The notes below the pieces were generated by a model. It was not told where the DNA came from, ran no database searches, and saw only the letters and a program-made list of their open reading frames with translations. Positions 23,989 to 30,913 of a stretch of 37,063 nucleotides of DNA are shown here, piece after piece. The translations under genes were made by a program, and so were the position numbers. The first letter of the stretch is position 1, and every line of letters begins with the position of its first letter. The stretch comes from a virus. Where the stretch lies: positions 1 through 37,063 of the IMG/VR virus record IMGVR_UViG_3300023176_003816; one strand, given 5' to 3'.

Positions 23989-25788
23989 CTATGCCCCCAC
24001 AATATTGTATTGACCTTTGATTGCATACAAATATGGATTTGTTGGGTCAAAAGCACTGAAGTTTGCTACCTTCTTTTGGTTTGGAGTTGCTGTAGAAACA
24101 TTTGTCCCATTAGTATTACCTCCCATAGGAAGTGCAGCAATACTTGGAGCAGGTGCAGCAGGTTTTGGTGGAGGTGGTGCAGAAGCTACAGTCTTTGTGG
24201 GGGAAACACTTGCTGGAGTTATTGAAGATGTAAATTGAGGTTTTGTTCCTTTCAAAGAGTTGATAGCATCCAATGCTTTTTGGTCAAATTGCAGTTTATT
24301 TCTTGGATCAGCAAGCCATGGTTGAGCACCTCTTTCGCTTGCCAACTGGACTGCCAATCTGTCTTGATTAGCTGCACTGAATTTATCAGTCATCTTCAGA
24401 CCAGCTCTTTGTGCTAATCCTGGTAAAGTATCTCCAGTGAACTGATATGCTCCTGCAGCATGAATAAATCCTTCAGCATTTGTGAGATTCTTATCCTGTC
24501 TCCTTATGACTTCGCCAAGAGTCATGTCAGTAATTCTTTGACCAAGAATGGTTTTTGAGTCACCACTCTTTGGAGCAGCACCAGTTCTGTCTGCAACAGT
24601 TCCTTGATTCATAGCATCATATCCACCAGAACCTGCAGATTCATACTTCTTAATGTACCCCAAAGCAGTTGCTTGCATTGAAGTGAGCCCCACTGTTGGA
24701 GTTGCAGTTACTTTAGTAGGACCAGTCTCTGATAAAATAGACGGTTCTGATTTTGGTTCAGGATATTTAATTAAAGGTATCTGCATTTTATCTGTGATTG
24801 ACTGTGTAGGAATCACAGGTACTTTAGGAATAGTCAGTGGACTACTACCCATCTTTTTAAGTAATGGATTTATAGCATTTTCAAGATTGACCAACTGAGC
24901 ATTGGCACCTTCAATTACCTTATTGATTGGATCAAATATTCCCTTCAAAACACTTGCTATTCCAGCATTGACTTTCTCAATGACACCATTAACCCAATTG
25001 ATCAGAGGTCTAAAGTATTCAATAGGATCCTCAAGGAATCTCAACAACTCCATTATGAGTGTAGAGAACAGGAACTTCTTCAAGAATCCACCAACAGTAT
25101 CAAAGATATTTGTTATAGGTTTCATGGCACTCTTCAAAGCACCTGGAACACCTGTCATTATTTTCTTTCTTTCTTTAGCAATCTCCTTTTCTTTCTGCTC
25201 TGCCCTTTGAGCAGCAACTCTTTCCTTTCTACTTTGCTTCTCCTCCTCTTTATCTTGTCTGATAGAAGTTTGTAAAAGTTTTCTTATTGCATTGTCAAGA
25301 TCAGATACCTTCTCAGCAACTTCAACATTAACAGGTGCTTCTGCTTCTTTTAAATCTTCCTGTGGTTTTGTAATTGCCCTTGGTGCTGCCTTTACAATAG
25401 CAGATGTTTTTGTTTTCTTTTTTCCAACAAAAGATTCTTTCTTTATCTTCTGCCCCTTGACCTTAAATCTACCAGTCTTACCTTTGACTCTCTTAAATTC
25501 ATCAGTCAGTAATTGAACTTCTTCTGTAGGAATCTTACTATCTGGCATTCTACCAGCAGCCATTCTCTCCCTCAGAAGAGTTTTGTATGTATCATAGTCA
25601 ATATCAAATACATCTTCCAGACCCAACAATCTAAGAATCTCTGGATCAATATCCTCATTCTCTACGCTATCACTTTCTTTCTTTTCTGCCTTTGGGACAA
25701 CAACAATCGCAGAGGATTTCTGAGACTTACCTTCGCCTCTAATGGAATTCAGTAAATCGTCCAAACCCTCTGGAATGTTATCCGCCAT
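23989..25788 (-). CDS. Tape-measure-like protein with lysozyme/transglycosylase-type domain
   Basis: A 599-aa protein, near T4 gp29 (590 aa) in length. Residues 1-215 are charged, with a Lys/Glu-rich coiled coil at about 160-210. Residues 234-253 (GFLKKFLFSTLIMELLRFLE) match the downstream paralogue. Residues 370-490 look like a lysozyme-fold domain: E383 in IKKYESAGSGGYDAMNQG is the likely catalytic acid, followed by MTLGEVIRRQ and IHAAGAYQFTGDTL. A Pro/Ala-rich linker (residues 510-570) precedes the C-terminus. The gene follows gp26 and its second-frame ORF, exactly where a tape-measure gene is expected, and overlaps the latter by 11 nt. Function is inferred from position and motifs. Confidence 0.7.
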   Translation of the reverse strand: MADNIPEGLDDLLNSIRGEGKSQKSSAIVVVPKAEKKESDSVENEDIDPEILRLLGLEDVFDIDYDTYKTLLRERMAAGRMPDSKIPTEEVQLLTDEFKRVKGKTGRFKVKGQKIKKESFVGKKKTKTSAIVKAAPRAITKPQEDLKEAEAPVNVEVAEKVSDLDNAIRKLLQTSIRQDKEEEKQSRKERVAAQRAEQKEKEIAKERKKIMTGVPGALKSAMKPITNIFDTVGGFLKKFLFSTLIMELLRFLEDPIEYFRPLINWVNGVIEKVNAGIASVLKGIFDPINKVIEGANAQLVNLENAINPLLKKMGSSPLTIPKVPVIPTQSITDKMQIPLIKYPEPKSEPSILSETGPTKVTATPTVGLTSMQATALGYIKKYESAGSGGYDAMNQGTVADRTGAAPKSGDSKTILGQRITDMTLGEVIRRQDKNLTNAEGFIHAAGAYQFTGDTLPGLAQRAGLKMTDKFSAANQDRLAVQLASERGAQPWLADPRNKLQFDQKALDAINSLKGTKPQFTSSITPASVSPTKTVASAPPPPKPAAPAPSIAALPMGGNTNGTNVSTATPNQKKVANFSAFDPTNPYLYAIKGQYNIVGA

Positions 25789-25960
25789 TTTGTGCTTGCT
25801 TGTACTTGAGTTCTTCTTCCTCTAAGTGTTGCTTCAAGAGTGTGACATAAACATCACGCTCCCAAGGCATCATATTTTCTATCTCAGTTAATGAATATTT
25901 ATGGTACTGCATCAAGGCGAAGTTGAGTTTATAATAGTTCTCAAGGTCCATATGGGACAT
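25778..25960 (-). CDS. Tail-assembly chaperone second-frame ORF, 60 aa
   Basis: A 60-aa helical protein (KLNFALMQYHKYSLTEIENM, MPWERDVYVTLLKQHLEEEE). The MPWERD..Y phrase is characteristic of the second-frame product of tail-assembly chaperones in other phages (lambda T, P2 E'). The ATG at 25960 lies 2 nt beyond the gp26 stop. In addition a T TTT TTC slippery heptamer at 25969-25975 would let ribosomes reading gp26 shift -1 directly into this frame, giving a 301-aa fusion (238 gp26 residues, RIG, then these 60). T4 has gene 51 at this place, but T4 gp51 is much longer, so no homology is claimed. Confidence 0.75.
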   Translation of the reverse strand: MSHMDLENYYKLNFALMQYHKYSLTEIENMMPWERDVYVTLLKQHLEEEELKYKQAQNGG

Positions 25961-25962
25961 GC

Positions 25963-26682
25963 CTATGCGAAAAAACTGGATAAACCCTCCAAAACTACAG
26001 TGCTCTTCTTCTTAGTCTTTGGATTAGTTACCTTAACTTCATAAGATAATTTAGGCATTGTCTCAAAGAACTTTTCAATCTGCTTGAACTGCAGTGAGTT
26101 CATCTGCTCAAGGAATTCAATAACTTCTTGTTTAGTGACATCAGCAGTAGACCAAACTTCATCTTCACTATAGATTGTGTCTACACAAGATGCAATCAAT
26201 TCAAATGATTGATCCATACTGACATTATCACTAAAATCAAAGTTACTTGTAATGAATTGTTCAAGAGATGGATATCTCATTTCCATCATCAGATCATCAG
26301 AGAGTTTGATTCTCTTTGAGTGATCTTTGTGCTCAATGACATTGATCTCATCAATGGGAATAGTGATGGGAATTTCTGTCTCACCATCATCAGGTGCAAT
26401 AATATTGACCTCTACTTCCTCACCAACTGACTTACCTCTGATGTTCAGAAAGAGATATTCAATATCAAAAGTTGGAAGTGCTTCTACTTTGATTCCCTTG
26501 GTCTCAATACAGTTTTTCAGAACTGTCTTGATTGCTGTGGTGATTTGTTTTGTATCTTCACTTTCTAATGCAAGGACCAATAATTTTTCTTCTTTGACAA
26601 GGAATGGTCTATATTGAATGGTCTTTTTAGTTGATGGCAATTCCAACTCATATGTTGGCGTAGCAATTCTTGGTAAAGGCAT
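25963..26682 (-). CDS. gp26: Baseplate hub / tail-assembly protein gp26
   Basis: A 239-aa protein matching the T4 gp26 family (T4 gp26 is 208 aa). The N-terminal region has TYELELPSTKKTIQYRPFLV, KEEKLLVLALESED and AIKTVLKNCI; the middle has LPTFDIEYLFLNIRGKSVGE, the family's best known phrase. The C-terminus is KLSYEVKVTNPKTKKKS followed by a short tail. In T4 it assists hub and tape-measure assembly. Its last codons contain a slippery heptamer (see 25969-25975). AGGTT lies just before the ATG at 26682, and a CTAAATA box lies upstream. Confidence 0.85.
   Translation of the reverse strand: MPLPRIATPTYELELPSTKKTIQYRPFLVKEEKLLVLALESEDTKQITTAIKTVLKNCIETKGIKVEALPTFDIEYLFLNIRGKSVGEEVEVNIIAPDDGETEIPITIPIDEINVIEHKDHSKRIKLSDDLMMEMRYPSLEQFITSNFDFSDNVSMDQSFELIASCVDTIYSEDEVWSTADVTKQEVIEFLEQMNSLQFKQIEKFFETMPKLSYEVKVTNPKTKKKSTVVLEGLSSFFA
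25969..25975 (-). promoter_or_regulatory. Predicted -1 ribosomal frameshift site T TTT TTC
   Basis: On the minus strand gp26 ends AGT TTT TTC GCA TAG. The heptamer T TTT TTC matches the X XXY YYZ form in the gp26 zero frame, so both tRNAs re-pair after a -1 slip. Translation then continues CGC ATA GGC ATG TCC into the 60-aa ORF with no stop between. Only a small hairpin, GTCC-CATAT-GGAC, is visible downstream, about 10 nt after the site. Confidence 0.65.
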
Positions 26683-26709
26683 AACAACCTATAAAGATTT
26701 CAGTGTGAT

Positions 26710-26716
26710 TATTTAG
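26710..26716 (-). promoter_or_regulatory. Probable late promoter box (CTAAATA)
   Basis: CCCTAAATAATC on the minus strand overlaps the TAA stop of the gp54-like gene and ends 27 nt before the gp26 ATG. It is one base short of the NATAAATA consensus. Confidence 0.5.
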
Positions 26717-27498
26717 GGTGTTCTAAAGACTGTCCCTCTTGTTTCAGATGGAGGACCTGATGCTCTTATATTGAGCCCTCTTCTAATGTAAGTTTCTGTA
26801 CTGGAACCACCAGACTCACCACCACCTCCTGTAGGTTGAGGTGATGATGGTGCAGTATTATCAGAGGTAACAGGAAAGTTAATGCCTCCTCTACGAACTC
26901 TTTGCTTGACGTATCTGATATAAGAGAATGAAACATTACATCTCAGAACATCACTTTGATCATAAGATACAGGCATGGATGTGATTGATGTTGGGAATGC
27001 CTTGATGAAAGTATAGGCTAAGTTTTCTCCCCTTGCATCCTTTTCAAATTTTGTGATGTGAACATCACTTCTATATGTGTCTGGGTAATTGAATCTGAAG
27101 TTTGCTACTGAACTCTTATATACATCTTGCTGACCCTGCCCAGAAATAAAATCAATCCACCCATCAAAGAAATCAACAATCTTATAATCCCTGTCAACAT
27201 AAAATGTCATATTCAATGTGTCATCATAAGAACGACGATATGCCATTTTCTCTGTCACACCATGGTAATCATTATTTGCTTCATGAGTGAACAAACTTGT
27301 TCCAGGAAGAGATGTTTCTGAGCAAAGAAGTTCTAAATCCTCACCATCAAATCCATAATAGATACCTCTTAGCGCAAGAAATGCACTCACATCTGGGGGT
27401 GGCTGAACCTTTACCTGATATACAGATGTTTGGGCAAGATTTAAAATCCTACTCTTCAAGTCTGATGTTTTGACTCTATTAGGACGTGGAGCAGGCAT
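26713..27498 (-). CDS. gp54: Baseplate tail-tube initiator, gp54-like
   Basis: A 261-aa protein that fits the tail-tube fold shared by gp19, gp48 and gp54. Key phrases are LPGTSLFTHEANNDYHGVTE, MAYRRSYDDTLNMTFYVDRD, FFDGWIDFISG and the closing MPVSYDQSDVLRCNVSFSYI, which align in order with T4 gp54 (320 aa: SYETDYNYNS, VISFRMDSEA, MQDWVNSV, VSAPELSYDG). A Ser/Gly-rich C-terminal tail follows residue 210. In T4 it caps the baseplate and nucleates tube growth. It is the first minus-strand gene beside the divergent plus island, with only 31 nt between. The assignment to gp54, not another tube-fold protein, is moderately supported. Confidence 0.65.
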   Translation of the reverse strand: MPAPRPNRVKTSDLKSRILNLAQTSVYQVKVQPPPDVSAFLALRGIYYGFDGEDLELLCSETSLPGTSLFTHEANNDYHGVTEKMAYRRSYDDTLNMTFYVDRDYKIVDFFDGWIDFISGQGQQDVYKSSVANFRFNYPDTYRSDVHITKFEKDARGENLAYTFIKAFPTSITSMPVSYDQSDVLRCNVSFSYIRYVKQRVRRGGINFPVTSDNTAPSSPQPTGGGGESGGSSTETYIRRGLNIRASGPPSETRGTVFRTP

Positions 27499-27499
27499 C

Positions 27500-27507
27500 T
27501 ATAAATA
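27500..27507 (+). promoter_or_regulatory. Perfect T4 late promoter box (TATAAATA), plus strand
   Basis: TATAAATA lies within the 31-nt divergent intergenic region, 22 nt before the gp4 ATG at 27530. It points into the plus-strand island. Confidence 0.75.
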
Positions 27508-27529
27508 ATCGTGACTACTATTACTATGT

Positions 27530-28039
27530 ATGGCTGAAAGTATCAAAAGTATCTTCAAGCCTCAACACCCTGAGAAGTATCAAGGAAATCCTAATAATAT
27601 TATTTGCAGAAGCAGTTGGGAAAGAAGATTCTGCCACTGGTGTGACATCAATGAGAATATCATAAGATGGGCATCAGAAGAATTTAGTATCCCATATTTG
27701 TCTCCTGTTGATAATAAAGTTCATAGGTATTATCCTGATTTTCTTATTGAAGTGAAGGAGATGAATGGACAGATCAAGAAATATGTTGTTGAGGTAAAAC
27801 CAAAGAAGCAAACTCTACCTCCAGTGAGGAAAGAAAGAGTCACTAAAAATTATCTCTATGAGTGTCAACAGTATGCTGTCAATCAGGCAAAGTGGAAATA
27901 TGCAAGAGAGTTTTGTTTAGACAATGGAGTTGAATTCAAGGTCATCACAGAAGACGAATTAGGTATCAAGCAGTATGGATCTAAAGCAAGCTCAGTATCT
28001 GGAAGATCCAAAAAATCGTATAAACGCAAAGGTAGATAG
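27530..28039 (+). CDS. gp4: Head completion nuclease gp4
   Basis: A 169-aa protein aligned by eye with T4 gp4 (150 aa). Shared phrases are KYQGNPNNIICRSSWERRFCHW, IIRWASEEFSIPY, HRYYPDFLIEVKE, YVVEVKPKKQTLPP and NQAKWKYAREFCLDNGVEFKVITEDEL. The D of YYPDF and the E-x-K of VEVKPK form a PD-(D/E)XK-type nuclease site. In T4 gp4 (gp50/65) completes filled heads before tail joining. It is the first gene of the plus island behind a TATAAATA box. No Shine-Dalgarno is visible. Its 3' end overlaps the next gene by 65 nt. Confidence 0.9.
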   Translation: MAESIKSIFKPQHPEKYQGNPNNIICRSSWERRFCHWCDINENIIRWASEEFSIPYLSPVDNKVHRYYPDFLIEVKEMNGQIKKYVVEVKPKKQTLPPVRKERVTKNYLYECQQYAVNQAKWKYAREFCLDNGVEFKVITEDELGIKQYGSKASSVSGRSKKSYKRKGR

Positions 28040-28373
28040 CATCAGTGAACTTGGTGATCCTGATGACATGATGATTGAGATCATGGATACCTTAACTGAA
28101 ACAGAACTCATTCCAGACATTGGTAGATACTATACTTTTGTTTATACTCCTAAGACACCAAGAATTGAATATGATCAGAACCCATTGATTGCTTGTGTTG
28201 GTTTATTCAAGTGGGGATTCAGAGGTATCAACTATCACTGGGCACTGAGAGATGCTAATCCTTTCAGAAATTATACCTGGGAAGAAGTTCCTGGAAGATT
28301 GCACTTGGTTTATCCCACTGAACTGCAGGACATGAGAGCAATACCTTATCAATATTTCAGAATAAATAACTAA
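27975..28373 (+). CDS. Conserved cyanophage virion protein, 132 aa
   Basis: A 132-aa protein with an acidic N-terminus and a well ordered C-terminal core (RYYTFVYTPKTPRIEYDQNP, FKWGFRGINYHWALRDANPF, YTWEEVPGRLHLV, then IPYQYFRIN). I associate this core with conserved structural proteins of T4-like marine phages, but no T4 counterpart or function is known to me. It overlaps the gp4 3' end by 65 nt in another frame, and a start further inside is possible (Met residues near 32-33). It is followed by gp48-like and gp53 genes, so a neck or baseplate role is plausible. Confidence 0.65.
   Translation: MDLKQAQYLEDPKNRINAKVDSISELGDPDDMMIEIMDTLTETELIPDIGRYYTFVYTPKTPRIEYDQNPLIACVGLFKWGFRGINYHWALRDANPFRNYTWEEVPGRLHLVYPTELQDMRAIPYQYFRINN
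28361..28368 (+). promoter_or_regulatory. T4-type late promoter box (AATAAATA), plus strand
   Basis: AATAAATA lies at the very end of the 132-aa gene, just before its TAA, and ends 30 nt before the ATG at 28399. Confidence 0.6.
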
Positions 28374-28398
28374 ACTGGACCAAGAGCCTTAATATCTG

Positions 28399-30069
28399 AT
28401 GGCAGCAAATACTAAAACTGTAAAAGTCACCACAGACAGTGGTAAATTCCAGATAAAGGCTGCAGACGGAACGCCAATTTGGGTCAGGGTAGAAACAGAT
28501 TCATTCCCAAAAATTGACGGACAACAAATAATTAATCCTAATAATGGATCCTCTGTGCAAAGACTCTATTACTATGAAGGACCAGGAATCTTAAATCCAT
28601 TTGGAACTTTAGGAGCAACCAGAACTGGACAAGGTGCTTGGACATATGAGGATTATCCTCCCAATTTACCTTGGCAACCACCAACAAACACTCCAGTATT
28701 TGGCGCATCCACTCAAAAAGCGCTTTCAAATAAATCAAGTGATGCTGTTAAGGCTATAAACAATGCCTCTGTGAATTCTACAGATGGTGCAACTGCTGCA
28801 TATTCTTCTTTTAATACACCAATCAAAATGACTATTGATGGTGCCAGATCTGGTCTTGGAATACTGCAGGTTGCTAAAGTAAATCCAAATGAAGAGGAAC
28901 CACTTCAACCAGGTCTTGGTGGAAATCCTGAAAGCAAACCAGTAGGAGAACAAGGTGGAGAGGTGCTTCCTTCAGTTGCTGCAGTACCACCTGTTGAGCA
29001 ACCATCCACTCCTATAACTCCCCAACCACAACCAGAACCATCTGGTCCAAAAATAACCCCAACTATTTTAAGGTATCCTCTTGCTAATTTAGATGCTGCA
29101 AGTGAATTAGGAATTACTTATGACTATATCAAAATTAAAGTTGTTGACCATATTTCATCACTGGATTTGGGAAGATTGTCAGGAAGTGTTGGAAGTGCTC
29201 AAGGAAGACCAACTGACTATGGCAATCAATTTGTAGAAACTTTTAATCAACTACCACCAACTCAAAGTTTGTCTAAAGCGTACTTTGGTTCTCAAGAAAC
29301 ATATGCTTATATCATATTACCAATGCAACCAAACCTTTCATCAACAAATAGTTCTGACTGGGGAACAGACAGTGCTAACATGTTGCAATTAGTTGCAGGA
29401 TCTATCTTCAACAGTTTTTATGGTGGAGTTGGATCTAAGGGATTAAGTTTTGACCAGATTGGAAAATTGGGAAATGATATTGTTCAAGGAGCACAGAGTT
29501 TGATCAGAGCTGGTGTTGGTGGAAAACAAGAAATTGCTGCTATGTTGGCAGGTCAAACTGTTGGAACTAATCTACTCACAAGGGCTACTGGAACTGTTGT
29601 CAATCCAAACTTAGAAATGTTGTTCAATGGTCCAAGACTAAGAACCTTTAACTTTACTTTTGATATGACTCCAAGATTCAAAGAGGAAGCTAAAGAGATT
29701 AGAAAGATAATAAGAATTTTAAAAAAATATATGATGCCTGCACAACATGAATCCAGTGCATTTTTGAAGTCTCCAAAAATTTTCCTGCTGGAGTACATAT
29801 ATAATGGAAATGCTTCTGATGAAGAAGCAGCAGACTTTAATGAAAAGACTTTATCATCACCAAAGTCTCATCCATATTTGAATAAAATTAAACCTTGTGC
29901 ATTGACTGATCTAAATGTCAACTACACTCCTGATGGATCTTATATGACATATAGAGATGGTGGTTCTATGACAAGATACACACTCACCATGTCATTTAGT
30001 GAAATTGAACCAGTATATCAAAATGATTATCAAGGTGATGATTTCAATCCACCAGATCCAGGTTACTAA
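28399..30069 (+). CDS. gp48: Baseplate tail-tube cap, gp48-like
   Basis: A 556-aa protein with a long Pro/Gln-rich linker around residues 165-220 and a tube-fold domain after it. Diagnostic phrases are YAYIILPMQPNL, NPNLEMLFNGPRLRTFNFTF, FKEEAKEIRKIIRILKKYMM, KIKPCALTDLNVNYTPDGSY and MTRYTLTMSFSEIEPV. These fit the tail-tube cap family (T4 gp48, 364 aa), which is related in fold to gp54. In T4 the protein sits between hub and tube. Residues 1-90 are an extra beta module. The gene lies between the 132-aa protein and gp53, consistent with a baseplate role. gp48 is favoured over gp54, but the two are hard to separate by eye. Confidence 0.8.
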   Translation: MAANTKTVKVTTDSGKFQIKAADGTPIWVRVETDSFPKIDGQQIINPNNGSSVQRLYYYEGPGILNPFGTLGATRTGQGAWTYEDYPPNLPWQPPTNTPVFGASTQKALSNKSSDAVKAINNASVNSTDGATAAYSSFNTPIKMTIDGARSGLGILQVAKVNPNEEEPLQPGLGGNPESKPVGEQGGEVLPSVAAVPPVEQPSTPITPQPQPEPSGPKITPTILRYPLANLDAASELGITYDYIKIKVVDHISSLDLGRLSGSVGSAQGRPTDYGNQFVETFNQLPPTQSLSKAYFGSQETYAYIILPMQPNLSSTNSSDWGTDSANMLQLVAGSIFNSFYGGVGSKGLSFDQIGKLGNDIVQGAQSLIRAGVGGKQEIAAMLAGQTVGTNLLTRATGTVVNPNLEMLFNGPRLRTFNFTFDMTPRFKEEAKEIRKIIRILKKYMMPAQHESSAFLKSPKIFLLEYIYNGNASDEEAADFNEKTLSSPKSHPYLNKIKPCALTDLNVNYTPDGSYMTYRDGGSMTRYTLTMSFSEIEPVYQNDYQGDDFNPPDPGY

Positions 30070-30071
30070 AA

Positions 30072-30743
30072 ATGGCAAGTCCTTATTTCAGTTACATTCC
30101 AAACTTTGAGTATGTCAATAGACTCAAAGAGAACAAAAACATATCTGCTTATCTTGTAGTCAAGAACCTTTTCAAGAGAGGTCAGTTACGTGAAGATATT
30201 TTTCAAAACTTAACTTTCTTCACTAAGTATAAAGTCATTGGAGATGATAGACCAGATAATGTTGCTTTCAAAGTTTATGGAAATCAATACCTTGATTGGT
30301 TAGTTCTCCTTTCCAACAATGTTATCAACTTTGAAAATGAATGGCCAATGGAACAGCAATCATTCATCAACTATCTCTATGGTAAGTACAGAACTGATGC
30401 AAATATAAATGCTGTTCATCACTATGAATCACCTGAAATAAAAGATAGTAAAGGCAAAATTCTCATTCACAAAGGAGTGAATGTTCCTTCTGATTTTTCA
30501 CTAACCTATTATGACTCTGGTCTTGGTACAGAAGTAACCAGAAGTAATATTGCAACTGCAGTTACAAACTATGAATATGAAAATAAAATAGATGAAGATA
30601 AAAGAAACATCTACTTACTCAAACCAAAGTATGTAAGTCTTGCAATTTCAGATATGGAAGATGGTTTGCCATACAAATCTGGAGGTAGTCAATATTATAG
30701 CAGCACTCTATCAGTAGCAGAAAACATCAGATTGTACTCATAA
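30072..30743 (+). CDS. gp53: Baseplate wedge protein gp53
   Basis: A 223-aa protein corresponding to T4 gp53 (196 aa). N-terminal phrases are YFSYIPNFEYVNRLKENK, LFKRGQLREDIFQNLTFFTK and the hallmark DNVAFKVYGNQYLDWLVLLS, equivalent to the PEELANAIYGNPQLYWVLL phrase in T4. In the virion gp53 joins wedges to the central hub. It starts 2 nt after the gp48-like stop with AGGTT as ribosome site and is the last gene of the plus-strand island, followed by a strong terminator. Confidence 0.88.
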   Translation: MASPYFSYIPNFEYVNRLKENKNISAYLVVKNLFKRGQLREDIFQNLTFFTKYKVIGDDRPDNVAFKVYGNQYLDWLVLLSNNVINFENEWPMEQQSFINYLYGKYRTDANINAVHHYESPEIKDSKGKILIHKGVNVPSDFSLTYYDSGLGTEVTRSNIATAVTNYEYENKIDEDKRNIYLLKPKYVSLAISDMEDGLPYKSGGSQYYSSTLSVAENIRLYS

Positions 30744-30761
30744 AAAAGTAATAGGCACAAA

Positions 30762-30792
30762 AAAATCCTGGGAAATTTTTTCCCAGGATTTT
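30762..30792. terminator. Strong bidirectional intrinsic terminator
   Basis: A perfect 14-bp stem, AAAATCCTGGGAAA paired with TTTCCCAGGATTTT across a 3-nt loop. It is flanked by A and T runs on both sides, so it can stop the plus-strand gp53 transcript and the convergent minus-strand gp32 transcript. Confidence 0.9.
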
Positions 30793-30796
30793 GGAA

Positions 30797-30913
30797 TTAC
30801 TTTCCAAATTTGCGATCCATCTTCAGTTTGATGTAATACATTCCAATCACCCATAGGGAGAAGAGGAAACCCTCTCCATACCCCATGGTATTCCATGCGT
30901 GTACTGCTTCCAT
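30797..30913 (-). CDS. Small membrane protein, 38 aa
   Basis: A 38-aa ORF beginning MEAVHAWNTMGYGEGFLFSL, with one hydrophobic segment (residues 15-30, FLFSLWVIGMYYIKL) and a basic tail KMDRKFGK. Its ATG overlaps the gp32 stop (TGATG), which implies translational coupling, and its stop lies 4 nt from the bidirectional terminator. Its placement and clean boundary favour a real gene. Function unknown; a membrane role tied to replication or lysis would be speculation. An overlapping 62-aa frame that runs through the terminator is less likely. Confidence 0.7.
   Translation of the reverse strand: MEAVHAWNTMGYGEGFLFSLWVIGMYYIKLKMDRKFGK

Noticed and set aside
25896-25903. CATAAATA box inside the 60-aa ORF
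   Set aside because: It lies over 100 nt from the next ATG and within coding sequence; other real boxes are 14-34 nt from starts. Similar coding-region match near 33509 also rejected.
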